A stretch of DNA of 64,000 nucleotides from Bradyrhizobium sp. Ghvi (lineage in GTDB: Bacteria; Pseudomonadota; Alphaproteobacteria; Rhizobiales; Xanthobacteraceae). A program made the position numbers and the translations under genes. The stretch spans positions 407,001-471,000 of the forward strand of contig NZ_FOVU01000001.1 in NCBI RefSeq assembly GCF_900115265.1, in the 5' to 3' direction. The notes beneath the pieces are model-generated. The model was not told where the DNA came from. It saw nothing but the letters and a program-made list of their open reading frames with translations, and did not search any database. Positions 42,701 to 51,732 of the stretch are shown here, piece by piece; position 1 is the first letter of the stretch, and each line of letters begins with the position of its first letter.

Positions 42701-44193
42701 GCGACATCGCACTCTCGCTGCGCAAAGCGACAAAGCTTTACGCCGGCGTGCCTGCCATCGACGGTGTCGACTTCGACCTGCGCCGCGGCGAGATCCATGC
42801 ATTGGTCGGCGAGAACGGCGCCGGCAAGTCGACCCTCACCAAGGTGATGGCTGGCGTGGTGACGCTGACCTCGGGGACCATGACGGTCGACGGTGCCGAG
42901 GTCGCGCCGAGGACGCCACTCGAGGCGCGCAATCTCGGCATCGCCATGGTGTTCCAGGAAAATAGCCTGGTGCCGACCATGACGGTGGCGCAAAACCTGT
43001 TTCTCGGGCAGGAGAAGTTCTACAATCGTCTGCGCGGCATCTACATCGCCGCCCAGCAGTTCCTGCAATCGCTCAATTTCGACGTCACGCCGACCGCCAC
43101 CGTCAGTGGACTCGGTGCAGCCAAGAAGCAGATGGTCGAGATCGCGCGCGCGGTTCTGCACCGCGCCAAAGTCATCATCTTCGACGAGCCGACCGCATCG
43201 CTCACGCCGGAGGAGAAGAAATACTTCTTCGACCTGGTCCGCGACCTCAAGAAGCGCGGTGTCTCGATCGTCTTCATCTCGCATGCCCTGGAAGAGGCTC
43301 TGCTTCTCGCCGACCGGATCACGGTGCTGCGGGACGGCAAACATGTCGTGACCGACGATGTCGGCAGGTTCGACCGCGCGGCGATCGTGCAGGCCATGGT
43401 CGGACGCGACCTCTCCAATACACTCTATGGTGCGCGAAAGAGCAGCGTGCGGCCGGCCGGCGCGCGGGTGCTCACCGTGCAAAACTTGAAGATGGCACCG
43501 ATGGTGAAGAACAATTCGCTATCGGTGTTTTCGGGCCAGATCACCGGCGTGTTCGGCCTCGTCGGCGCCGGGCGCACCGAAACCTTCAAGATCGTCGCCG
43601 GGGTGCTCAAGCGGGACTTCTTCCACGGCGGCGAGATTCTGCTGCACGACCAGCCGGTGCGCTACCGGGTGCCGGCGCCTGCAGTCAAGGCCGGCATCGC
43701 CTATGTGACTGAAGACCGCAAGGTCGAGGGTTTCTTCGAGACGGCTTCGATCGCGCGCAACATTTATCTCGGCCTGCTCTCGAAGTTTCCTGGGGGACGC
43801 ATGATGCTGTCGCGGCGGGAAACCGATGCGGTCGGCAGGACCTGGATCGAGCGGCTCAAGGTGCGGGCCATCGGTGACCACGGTAAGGTGGTCGAGCTCT
43901 CCGGTGGCAATCAGCAGAAAGTGGTAATCGCCAAATCACTGGTGCAGGAGCCCGACCTGATCATCTTCGACGAGCCGACCCGCGGCGTCGATGTCGGCGC
44001 CATCGTTGAGATCCACGAGTTGATCAACCGGCTCGCCGACGAAGGCAAGGCGGTGGTGGTCATCTCGTCCTATTTGCCCGAGATCATGGCGCTGTCCGAC
44101 CGCATCCTGGTCTCGCGCCAGGGCAAGGTCGTGGAGGAATTCTCCGCGCTGGAGGCCACGGAGGAGAAGATCATGTACGCGGCGATTCACTAG
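42697..44193 (+). CDS. Sugar ABC transporter ATPase (RbsA type, two domains)
   Basis: 498 residues with two nucleotide-binding halves. First half: Walker A GENGAGKST, a degenerate signature (GLGAAKKQMVEIA) and Walker B VIIFDEPTAS. Second half: the usual loss of Walker A (GLVGAGRTET), with an intact signature LSGGNQQKVVIAKS and FDEPTRGVDVG. It powers the two RbsC-type permeases of the operon. The start overlaps the propeller stop by 4 bases, so all three last genes are translationally coupled. Confidence 0.9.
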   Translation: MSDIALSLRKATKLYAGVPAIDGVDFDLRRGEIHALVGENGAGKSTLTKVMAGVVTLTSGTMTVDGAEVAPRTPLEARNLGIAMVFQENSLVPTMTVAQNLFLGQEKFYNRLRGIYIAAQQFLQSLNFDVTPTATVSGLGAAKKQMVEIARAVLHRAKVIIFDEPTASLTPEEKKYFFDLVRDLKKRGVSIVFISHALEEALLLADRITVLRDGKHVVTDDVGRFDRAAIVQAMVGRDLSNTLYGARKSSVRPAGARVLTVQNLKMAPMVKNNSLSVFSGQITGVFGLVGAGRTETFKIVAGVLKRDFFHGGEILLHDQPVRYRVPAPAVKAGIAYVTEDRKVEGFFETASIARNIYLGLLSKFPGGRMMLSRRETDAVGRTWIERLKVRAIGDHGKVVELSGGNQQKVVIAKSLVQEPDLIIFDEPTRGVDVGAIVEIHELINRLADEGKAVVVISSYLPEIMALSDRILVSRQGKVVEEFSALEATEEKIMYAAIH

Positions 44194-44393
44194 ATCTTGA
44201 CCGCATACGGCGTTACCAGCGTCGCTCCATGTCGATGATTGCCTGAGCCTTGGGCAGAGGCAATAGCCGGTATCTCATCTGCATCGAGTTGCGCTGCGAA
44301 AATCACTGCATGTTACGCAGGCGCTTGCCCCACACTCAGCGGTCAGGCGCCGTATCGCAACATGTGGGCGCCGCCGCGCGGCGTTATGAACAA

Positions 44394-44564
44394 ATGAACT
44401 TTACACCGGGTCGCGTCCTCGCCGCGATCGCCATCGTTCTCGCCGGCGGCGGCTATTTCTACTGGCAGCATCGCGATTCCAATCCGCTCCCGCCAAGCTT
44501 CGCCCGCGGCAACGGTCGCATCGAAGCAGTCGAGATCGACATCGCCACCAAGACACCAGGCCGA
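44394..44564 (+). pseudogene. N-terminal remnant of an HlyD-family membrane fusion protein gene
   Basis: ATG 44394 opens MNFTPGRVLAAIAIVLAGGG with its membrane anchor, then FARGNGRIEAVEIDIATKT, the start of the HlyD barrel-sandwich domain typical of YhiI-type exporters. After about 57 residues the homology ends and the frame runs into permease DNA read in the wrong frame, with a stop at 44630. The remaining ~270 residues of such a protein are missing. The junction near 44560-44565 also begins the permease remnant. Confidence 0.72.
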
Positions 44565-44862
44565 CCACCAGCATGGGCATCTTTCTCGCAACAGTTGCCT
44601 GGTCGATGCCGCAGTTCGGGCTGCTGCTGATCATGATCCTGCTGCCGTTGCAAACCCTGTCCGGCAGCATGACGCCGCGGGAGAGCATGCCGCAGTTCGT
44701 CCAGTGGCGGCACCGAACACGCATTTCGTGATGCTCGCGCAGGCCATCCTGTTCCGCGGCGCCGGCCTCGAGGCGGTCTGGCCGCAGCTTCTCGCGCTCA
44801 CGCTGATCGGCATCGTCTTCTTCCTGATCGCGCTGCGGCGCTTCCGCGCCTTTCTCGCCTAG
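44565..44862 (+). pseudogene. C-terminal remnant of an ABC-2 type permease gene, frameshifted
   Basis: From about 44565 the DNA reads TTSMGIFLATVAWSMPQFGL and LLPLQTLSGSMTPRESMPQF, the C-terminal membrane part of YhhJ-type ABC-2 permeases. The frame breaks near 44702-44706 (a deletion of roughly 10 bases compared with the family). It resumes as AAPNTHFVMLAQAILFRGAG and ends with the last helix and ALRRFRAFLA at the stop 44860-44862. In intact operons the order is hlyD, ATPase(s), permease, so one large deletion fused the two ends. Confidence 0.75.
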
Positions 44863-44872
44863 CCCATGCGGG

Positions 44873-45361
44873 TCAGAGCTTGTGGCCCTTCTGGCGCAAC
44901 GCCTCGATCAGGCGCCGCTTCAATTCATCGGCGGCCTTCTGGCTGACGTCCTGGCCGATTTGCGCACTTGCCTGTGCCAGCGCATCCGACTGCGCCAGAA
45001 ACTTCTGTCCGGCCGGTTGGGCGTAGAACGCCTCGATCTGGCGCAGCTCGTCCAGGGTGAAGCTTGCGGCATAGACGGCGGCGATCTGCTCAACCATGGC
45101 CGTGAAGAACGGCGCGTAGATCTCGGCACCGGGCGCCGTCATCATGTCATAGTCGCGCTCGATCTCCGGCCTGTCCTGCGCCACCACCGGCCGCAGCTTG
45201 AGCAGGAGCTGCGGCAGCACCGCGCGATATTGATCGGCGATCTTGAGCGTGACAACGAGCTTGCGCGCCGTGTTCATCGCCTCCGGCGACGGCATTTCAG
45301 CGGACGCGCCGCCAGAGAGGAAGAGCAAAACGCCGACGATCGCTAGCAAACGTCTGGACAT
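44873..45361 (-). CDS. DUF2059-family secreted protein
   Basis: 162 residues with a signal peptide (MSRRLLAIVGVLLFLSGG to ASAE). The mature, all-helical domain carries the DUF2059 marks FTAMVEQIAAVYAASFTLDE and LRQIEAFYAQPAGQKFLAQS, followed by a helix-rich end. These periplasmic proteins are widespread and uncharacterised. It lies 12 bases after opgC on the same strand, so it is probably co-transcribed with it, suggesting an envelope role. Confidence 0.84.
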   Translation of the reverse strand: MSRRLLAIVGVLLFLSGGASAEMPSPEAMNTARKLVVTLKIADQYRAVLPQLLLKLRPVVAQDRPEIERDYDMMTAPGAEIYAPFFTAMVEQIAAVYAASFTLDELRQIEAFYAQPAGQKFLAQSDALAQASAQIGQDVSQKAADELKRRLIEALRQKGHKL

Positions 45362-45373
45362 GGACCCCTCCCC

Positions 45374-46591
45374 TCACCGGCTCGCAGGCGCGAGAGCAGC
45401 CGCCGGGGCCGGTGCGCTCTCGATGGCGACGTCAGGCTCTTCGACTTCCGTCACCTTGACGAACAAGCTCGGCACCCGCTCGGCGCGATCGAGCAGCCAG
45501 GCGGCGCCGATCATGATGATGATGCCGGCGAAGGAGACGGCGAGCTGCTCCCAGACACCCTTGGTATATTGCGTCAGAATCCAGTGCGCGGAGAACGACA
45601 GGAAGACGCCAAGGCAGAAGATCGGTAGCGAATGCTGGCCGCAGAGGATGACGGGCCGAAGCCAGACCGTGTGCAGCGCCTTCCATTTGCGCGGGACGAA
45701 ATGCGTCACCCAGATCGCCAGTGCCAGGAAATGCGTGAAGCGCAGCATGTCGAGGTCGGTCTTGTCGATCGGGTAGATCGCCTTGATCATCCATTTCGGG
45801 ATCAGCGCTTCCAGCGCATGGACGTGCCAGGTCATCACGATCACAAACGCGAAGACGAGCCAGGCCACAGCCACCGTCATCGTTGTCCTCGACCACACCC
45901 ATTTGCGGATCTTGTCGATCTGGCCGACGCCGCACCAGGCGGCGAACACGAACATCAGCTGCCAGCAGAACGGGTTGAAGTACCAGGTCGTGCCCGGCGG
46001 ATAGGACGCGATGTTCCAGTCGAACCGGCGCGACAGCATGTAGAGCAGTGCGGAGGCGGCGAGCGTCAGGTTCGGCCGGCGCACCAGGCACCAGACGATG
46101 AAGGGCGCAGCGAGCACCAGCGTGATGTAGAGCGGCAGCACGTCGAGATTGACCGGCTTGTACTTGAGCAGGATCGCCTGCCCGATCAGCTCGTCCGGAT
46201 GCGACAGGAAATTGAACACGTTGAACTCGTGCTCGTACATCGGATTGTCGAAACGGCGCGCAGTGCGGGCGATCTGTGCCGTGAACAAGAGGAACAGCAT
46301 GATGTGGGCGACGTACATTTCCGCCGCCCGCCGCCACAGCCGCTTCAGCGCGGCGAGAAACCAGCCGCCGGCGACGACGGGGCCGTAGATCCAGCCGACC
46401 AGATAGCCGGAGATGAAGACGAAGAATTCGGCGGCATCGCTGAAGCCGTAATTGCGCAGCGTCAGCCAGGCCACGACGTCCTGCGGGATGTGGTCGAGGA
46501 AGATCATCCACAACCCGATGCCGCGGAAAAGGTCGAGCCGCAGGTCGCGCTCGACCGGCGCCAGCAGTGCTGCCTGGTCCTTTATGATCAT
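45374..46591 (-). CDS. opgC: OpgC-family acyltransferase
   Basis: 405 residues from ATG 46591, near the ~400 of known OpgC proteins. About ten membrane helices. Family features are DLRLDLFRGIGLWMIFLDHI at the N-terminus, RNYGFSDAAEFFVFISGYL and the later LPLYITLVLAAPF. OpgC succinylates periplasmic glucans at the inner membrane, here probably cyclic beta-glucans that matter for osmotic adaptation and plant interaction. It is followed by the DUF2059 gene. An imperfect nested dyad (GTCAC/TAGC with GCTA/GTGAC) lies about 80-110 bases upstream (46668-46698). Confidence 0.87.
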   Translation of the reverse strand: MIIKDQAALLAPVERDLRLDLFRGIGLWMIFLDHIPQDVVAWLTLRNYGFSDAAEFFVFISGYLVGWIYGPVVAGGWFLAALKRLWRRAAEMYVAHIMLFLLFTAQIARTARRFDNPMYEHEFNVFNFLSHPDELIGQAILLKYKPVNLDVLPLYITLVLAAPFIVWCLVRRPNLTLAASALLYMLSRRFDWNIASYPPGTTWYFNPFCWQLMFVFAAWCGVGQIDKIRKWVWSRTTMTVAVAWLVFAFVIVMTWHVHALEALIPKWMIKAIYPIDKTDLDMLRFTHFLALAIWVTHFVPRKWKALHTVWLRPVILCGQHSLPIFCLGVFLSFSAHWILTQYTKGVWEQLAVSFAGIIIMIGAAWLLDRAERVPSLFVKVTEVEEPDVAIESAPAPAAALAPASR

Positions 46592-46860
46592 GGCCCCGCC
46601 TCGTCGGGTGGGCGTCGCGCCATCGCGGCGCCGATGCAATCACATGCTAAAAAAGATCAGTCCAAACGTCACCTAGCTCATGCGGCTAGAACGGTGACGG
46701 TAGCCCACCTTGCCGCCCGCGCAAGGGACTTGTCGTCACAGCGCGGCCGCCTTGACCCCAAAAATCGAAAACAACCCCATGCACAGTAGCTAAACCCTTG
46801 GAAAATTTATGGAATCTGTTCCGCCCGTCGAGCAAAATCGCGAGCCAACGCGATGGGACG

Positions 46861-49800
46861 TCAGCCCGGCTGATCGCCGCCTGCGAGCAGGCCGTTCAGC
46901 ATCGCCTCAGCCTTATGCAGGAGCGGCCTGGCGCCGCTCTCGGAGGCGATCGCGATGGCGGCGCGCAGCGCGGCAAGGATGATGGTGCGGTTCTCCTCGC
47001 TCGATCGCGGCGTCACCACGGCCTCTCCGAACAGCGCCTCGGCCTCGAGGCCGGAAAAGCCCTGCTGTCGCGCGGTATGGCGCGCCTCGCGCAACATGTT
47101 CTGCGCCGCCTGGGCATCGCCGAGCTGGTGGCTCGCCAGCGCCAGATAGATCGATGAGCGCAGCACCGCCGAGGTATAGCCGACCGCGCGCGCCTCTTCG
47201 CGCGCCTCGGTCAGCATGCGGCGAGCGCGGTCGAACTGCCCCTGTTCGAGATAGGCGATGCCGAGATGGCAGGCCAGCACCGGCACGAACAGGCGGATGC
47301 CGTGCTTCTGCGCCAGCACGAAGCCGTCTTCGAGAACGGCGGCGGCCGCTGCGGCATCGCCCCGGCCAAGCATCAGCCAGCCGCCGCTATAGGCCGCGGC
47401 AACGCGGTCATAAGGACGGCCGGTCTCGTCCGCGATCGCAGCGGCTTGTCGCTGGATCTGCTCGGCGGCGTCGAACTCGCCCATCACGGTGTGGGTGATG
47501 CTGCCCATCATGCAGCAGATAACGAGCAGCGATTGCGGAGTCGTCCCAATCGGCGCACTGGCTGCCGGACCGGTGAGATTGGCGCAGGCCGTGGCCAGCA
47601 TCTCCTTGGCATTGCGGTAGCGGCCCGCCAGAAAATAGGCCTGCCCAAGACCGTATTGCGCGAGGTTGCGCCAGCCGGGATTGCCCGAGCGTTCCGCCAG
47701 AGCAACGACCTCCTCACCGATCGCAACCGCCTCGACCGGGGCACCATGGAAGTTCTGCGCGCCGGCCCTTACCGTCATGGCGGCAACCCTCCGTCCGACA
47801 TCGTCGATTGCGTCGGCTCTCCGTTCGGCCTCCTTTCCCAGGTCCAACCATTCGCCGACCTGACCGGACGCAATGAAGGTTGCCCGCGCCTCCATCCGCA
47901 GGTCGATGGCGTCGATCTCCCTCGAGGGCGTCGCCGGCGTCTTGTCGAGGGAGTTCATCGCTATCTCGAAATAATTTGCCGCGTCCGCGAAAGCCGAGCG
48001 GCCGAGCCATTTGCGTCCTGCGTTTCTGCCGTGGTGGAACGCCTTGGGCCAATTTCTGGCTCGCACCGCGTGATAGCAAAGCGTATCGGGCTCATTGGCA
48101 GAGCTTTCGTCGCTCTCCAGCGCCCCAAGAATGCGCGCGTGGATATCGTCGCGGACCCTCTCGATCATCGATTCGTAGGTCACGTGACGAACCATTTCGT
48201 GACGAAACTCGAGCGCCTCGTCCAACTCACTGTCGATCCTGACCAGCAATTCGGCGCGATCGAGCGACGCGAGACAATCCTGCAGTATCCGCTCGGGTAG
48301 CTCCACGATCTTCCGCAGCATTGCGACGCCAAGCCGCGGTCCGAGTGCCGCCGCGATTTGCAGGACGGAACGCTCCTGCTTCGAAACCCGATCGAGACGC
48401 GCTGCGATCACGCCCTGAATACTGCTGGGAATGCCGAGCTCGTCAATCGGGCGCACGAGCGCGAGATCGCCCCACTGGCCGCGCAGCGTGCCGCTATCCT
48501 TCAGTCCCCGACAGACCTCCTCGATGAACAGAGGCACATTGGCGGTATGGGAAATGATCCGGGTCTTCAGATCGGAATTCGCCGCGGACGAGCCGAGCAT
48601 GTCGGCGAGCATGGCCAGCCCGGATTCGTCGTCGAGCGGCCGGATGGCGACAATCTCGGCATGGCAGCGCGTGATCCAGACCGGCATGCCGTTGGGGCGG
48701 GAGGTGAGGAGAACGAGAAGACCTGATGCCTGAAGCGAAGCGATGGTGGCCACGACGCCGTCGCTCGCCCGGTCGATCCAGTGCAGATCCTCCAGCAGGA
48801 GCAACGTTCGCTGGCGATGGGCCATGCTCGCGATGATGGCACAGCTTGCATCGGAGATCGCGCGTCCCCGCGCGTGAGGCTCCAGTTCGCTCCAGTGCGG
48901 ATTGGAGATCGGCCGATCGAGCACCGCGTCGAGTGCACATTGCTGGATCTCCGAGAGATCTTCTCTGGGGTCAGCCGGACCTTCGGAGTCCCGCGCGATC
49001 CCCTCCAAAGCGGCGAGCAAGAGCCGCTTGAGCGTGCTGAACGGAGCTCCCTGGAGATTTGGGCTGCATTCGGCGTCGATCAACCGCCAGCCGTTTGCCT
49101 TTTGCCCCTGGGCAAATTCATGAGCCAGCCGGGATTTGCCAATTCCGGCATCGCCGAGCAGCAGAACCGTCTGCCGACTCGTCCCGGTCCCCTCCGCGGC
49201 GCGCGCCAAGAGTGCCCGCTCGGTCGTGCGATCGACGAACCGGGAAACGCTGCGCGCCCGTCGCACCCGCCAGCTCGACAGGTCGCTTGCGCCCACGATG
49301 CGATACACCGGCACAGGCTGAGTGAAGCCTCGCAGCAGCTTGCCCCCCAGAAACTCGAAACGGACGTGCCCTTCGGCGAGCGCCTGGCAGGCTTCCGACA
49401 CGTAGATCTGGTTCGCCTCGGCCGCTGCCTCCAGCCGCGCCGCCAGATGCTGAGCGGGGCCCCCCATCTCGTAGACCTTGGAGAATTCGCTCGCGACCAT
49501 GTATGCGACAACATTGCCGGAGTGAACGCCGACTCGCACCTGAAGCCCTGCATCGCCAAGACCTGCAACACGCCGGACCAATTCAATTGCCGCATGACAT
49601 GCCAGGGGAGCATGATTGTCGTCCGCGATCGGAGCGCCGAACACAGCCGCAAGTCCGTCCCCAAGCTCCTTGCTGACGATGCCTCCGAACTGACGCACCG
49701 CCCCCCTCATGGCGGCCAAAGCCGGCTCCAGGCGAGAGACCGCCGCCTCCGGGTCCAGTTCGGCAACGAGCTCTGTCGAGTCAATCACGTCGGCCCGGAG

Positions 49801-49938
49801 AATCGTTACGAACCTGCGCTCGCTGTCCGGCTCCGAGCGCCGCACCGGGGCCCCGCATTTGGAGCACCAGCTATCGCCTGGGTCGATCGTCGACTGACAC
49901 GCGACGCAATGCATTTCCATGCCTTCAGAGGTCCTCAC
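46861..49938 (-). CDS. Zinc-ribbon / class III cyclase / AAA-ATPase / TPR regulator
   Basis: 1025 residues from GTG 49938 (GGAG 7 bases upstream; ATG 49920 and 49914 also possible). Order: zinc ribbon (CVACQST, CSKCG, ~11-28), cyclase domain (~40-215), AAA domain (Walker A GDAGIGKSRLA ~260; Walker B LLLLEDLHWIDRAS ~380), then TPR repeats from ~640 with no DNA-binding domain. The two metal aspartates of the cyclase are kept (ADVIDST, GDGLAAVFG). The substrate/transition-state segment reads MGGPAQHLAARLE, with Pro and His where active cyclases have Asp and Asn. Cyclase activity is therefore doubtful. A signal-integrating role is likely. Confidence 0.86.
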   Translation of the reverse strand: MRTSEGMEMHCVACQSTIDPGDSWCSKCGAPVRRSEPDSERRFVTILRADVIDSTELVAELDPEAAVSRLEPALAAMRGAVRQFGGIVSKELGDGLAAVFGAPIADDNHAPLACHAAIELVRRVAGLGDAGLQVRVGVHSGNVVAYMVASEFSKVYEMGGPAQHLAARLEAAAEANQIYVSEACQALAEGHVRFEFLGGKLLRGFTQPVPVYRIVGASDLSSWRVRRARSVSRFVDRTTERALLARAAEGTGTSRQTVLLLGDAGIGKSRLAHEFAQGQKANGWRLIDAECSPNLQGAPFSTLKRLLLAALEGIARDSEGPADPREDLSEIQQCALDAVLDRPISNPHWSELEPHARGRAISDASCAIIASMAHRQRTLLLLEDLHWIDRASDGVVATIASLQASGLLVLLTSRPNGMPVWITRCHAEIVAIRPLDDESGLAMLADMLGSSAANSDLKTRIISHTANVPLFIEEVCRGLKDSGTLRGQWGDLALVRPIDELGIPSSIQGVIAARLDRVSKQERSVLQIAAALGPRLGVAMLRKIVELPERILQDCLASLDRAELLVRIDSELDEALEFRHEMVRHVTYESMIERVRDDIHARILGALESDESSANEPDTLCYHAVRARNWPKAFHHGRNAGRKWLGRSAFADAANYFEIAMNSLDKTPATPSREIDAIDLRMEARATFIASGQVGEWLDLGKEAERRADAIDDVGRRVAAMTVRAGAQNFHGAPVEAVAIGEEVVALAERSGNPGWRNLAQYGLGQAYFLAGRYRNAKEMLATACANLTGPAASAPIGTTPQSLLVICCMMGSITHTVMGEFDAAEQIQRQAAAIADETGRPYDRVAAAYSGGWLMLGRGDAAAAAAVLEDGFVLAQKHGIRLFVPVLACHLGIAYLEQGQFDRARRMLTEAREEARAVGYTSAVLRSSIYLALASHQLGDAQAAQNMLREARHTARQQGFSGLEAEALFGEAVVTPRSSEENRTIILAALRAAIAIASESGARPLLHKAEAMLNGLLAGGDQPG

Positions 49939-50195
49939 GCCGGTCTCCGTCGATCGACGCCCGTTGCAAGATTACCTATCAGCAGACTCATGGCAATCTA
50001 ACTTCCGCGCATGCAAGTATCGCAGCATCACCAAAGCGCGCTGGCTGGACGAAGCACGGTTGTGAATGGTAGCGTTTGCGCGCGCGAATTTGGGGCTGCG
50101 CGTTCTAGGGGGCGCCGAGGCTTTCGTTCCGGCCAACGAGCCTTGCCGGGCTACACGTTGCCCTGATTGGTGAGACCACAGCTAAGGACAAGGTA

Positions 50196-50696
50196 ATGGG
50201 CGGAAGAACGTATAGCGGCAAATCATTTCGAGACTTGATGAACAGTAATTACTACCCCCTGGCAAACATGAAGAAGAGCGTCGCCAAGCTCAGGGCGTCG
50301 GACGACATCGATCTGCCGACCTTGGAATACGGTCAGTATCACCTGATTCTTACGCCGGCCTCGAAATGGCCGGAGGGCAGCGCCAAGTACTGGCACAAGG
50401 AGAAGGGGCGGGCCCGCGTCGACCTCAGCACGCAGCCGAACACGGTCCCCCTGTCCAGGGACGAGCCAGGGGTGATTCCCTTGACGCGGTGCGACCTGCT
50501 CGATGCCTGCGTCCGGAAGTGCTTCAACTCCGAGCCGCCGATCCCGATGAAGACGAAGATCATCACGCACGAGCCAAGCGATGCCCTCGCTCATCGGCAT
50601 GAGATCCGGCTGGAGTGGGAGTACAAGAAGGGCTCGGACAAGCCGGCGTTGCTCAACCTGACGATGGTCTGCCCGCACCGACCCGAGAAGGGATGA
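50196..50696 (+). CDS. Hypothetical protein
   Basis: 166 residues starting MGGRTYSGKSFRDLMNSNYY, soluble, with no signal peptide or membrane helix. It contains two cysteines in RCDLLDACVRKCF and an aromatic-rich segment (KYWHKEKGRARVDL). The family is not recognised. AAGG lies 3 bases before the ATG. It is divergent from the large cyclase/AAA gene across 257 bases, which include AT-richer promoter-like DNA. A clear terminator follows, so it is a single-gene unit. Confidence 0.6.
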   Translation: MGGRTYSGKSFRDLMNSNYYPLANMKKSVAKLRASDDIDLPTLEYGQYHLILTPASKWPEGSAKYWHKEKGRARVDLSTQPNTVPLSRDEPGVIPLTRCDLLDACVRKCFNSEPPIPMKTKIITHEPSDALAHRHEIRLEWEYKKGSDKPALLNLTMVCPHRPEKG

Positions 50697-50739
50697 TCGT
50701 CACGCTGAATCGCAGCAGCAACATCCGATTTGAACGACG

Positions 50740-50769
50740 CGGGCTGGCAATTTGCCGGCCCGTGTTTTT
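50740..50769 (+). terminator. Rho-independent terminator
   Basis: The 9-bp stem CGGGCTGGC (50740-50748) with GCCGGCCCG (50754-50762, one G-T pair) and loop AATTT are followed by TGTTTTT. It ends the hypothetical gene at 50196. Confidence 0.85.
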
Positions 50770-50854
50770 GGCTGCCCCCGCTCGCCGATATGTCTCCACA
50801 CCTAAGGCAGGACTTGCAGCAACCGTACGCTCCGCGCGGACGTCGCCGCACCGA

Positions 50855-51565
50855 CTAGCTCTCGAAGAAGCCGGGATGCTTCTCCACGAAGGTATTCAGT
50901 TCGCGCGCGACGCGATCGAGATGGCTGGCCATCTCGGTCCTGGCCCTCTCAGGATTGCGATCTGCTATCCCGCGGTAGATCGCCTCGTGCTCCTTGTAAG
51001 TTCCTTCTGGCCGACCCGGCTCGGGCAATAGCGTGCGACGAACGCGTTCAAGATGAGTTCGGATCGTATCGAGCGCTTCGCCGACGCGCGCGAGGCCCAG
51101 GCTCTCGGTCATCTGTTGGTGAAATCTGGTATCGAGCGCGTGGAAACCTTCGAGGTCTCCGCTCGCGATCGCAGCCTTTTGATAGGCGAGATTCTGGCCG
51201 AGCGCGGCGATCGCATCGTCCAACATGCTGGTCGCGCAGACGCCGACGACCTCGACCTCCAGCGCGCGACGCATCAGCATCCACTGCCTGACGTCCTCAA
51301 GATGAATCCTGGCAACGTAGGAGCCGCGCTGCGGCTCGACCACGACCAATCCGTCGAAGGCGAGCCTGTTGATTGCCGTCGTGATCGACAGTTTCGACAC
51401 GTCAAAGCGCGCGCACCACTCGTTCTTGTCGATCGGCGTTTCGGGCGCGAGCGCGCCGGAGACGATGGCGCGTTTCAGCGCAAGATAGGCCTGATCGACT
51501 TTCGAGCCGCCTGCGCTGCGCCCGCGCGCTGGCCTCGCGCCACTGAACCCGCCGACTGAATGCAT
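50855..51565 (-). CDS. GntR-family regulator (FCD domain)
   Basis: 236 residues. The N-terminal winged HTH includes YLALKRAIVSGALAPETPID and FDVSKLSITTAINRLAFDGL. The FCD ligand domain (~95-225) carries DTRFHQQMTESLG and the EHEAIYRGIADRNPERARTE segment, with the Asp/His residues that bind a metal in this family. It is divergent from the sugar ABC operon, with a perfect 7-bp inverted repeat between them, so it is a likely repressor of that operon and of itself. Confidence 0.88.
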   Translation of the reverse strand: MHSVGGFSGARPARGRSAGGSKVDQAYLALKRAIVSGALAPETPIDKNEWCARFDVSKLSITTAINRLAFDGLVVVEPQRGSYVARIHLEDVRQWMLMRRALEVEVVGVCATSMLDDAIAALGQNLAYQKAAIASGDLEGFHALDTRFHQQMTESLGLARVGEALDTIRTHLERVRRTLLPEPGRPEGTYKEHEAIYRGIADRNPERARTEMASHLDRVARELNTFVEKHPGFFES

Positions 51566-51643
51566 GCTGTGTTCCCCCGGCCGATCTACACATTTCGGCG
51601 CCGCGACGCCAATCGCGCGGCCAAAAGGCTTGACGAGCAGCAG

Positions 51644-51664
51644 CTGATATAACTAGCATATCAG
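51644..51664. promoter_or_regulatory. Likely GntR operator
   Basis: A perfect inverted repeat CTGATAT-AACTAGC-ATATCAG lies in the gap between the divergent GntR gene and the sugar ABC operon. A -35-like TTGACG is at 51630-51635. The AT-rich palindrome stands out in GC-rich DNA and fits a FadR-type site. Confidence 0.7.
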
Positions 51665-51732
51665 TTAATAAGCAAACGAACACCTGCGACTCGATGTCTT
51701 CAGGGACTGACGGCACGCCGGGAGGCAACCCA

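Noticed and set aside
42697..44193. Second half of the ATPase read as a broken domain because Walker A is missing
   Set aside because: Loss of Walker A in the C-terminal half is normal in RbsA-type ATPases.
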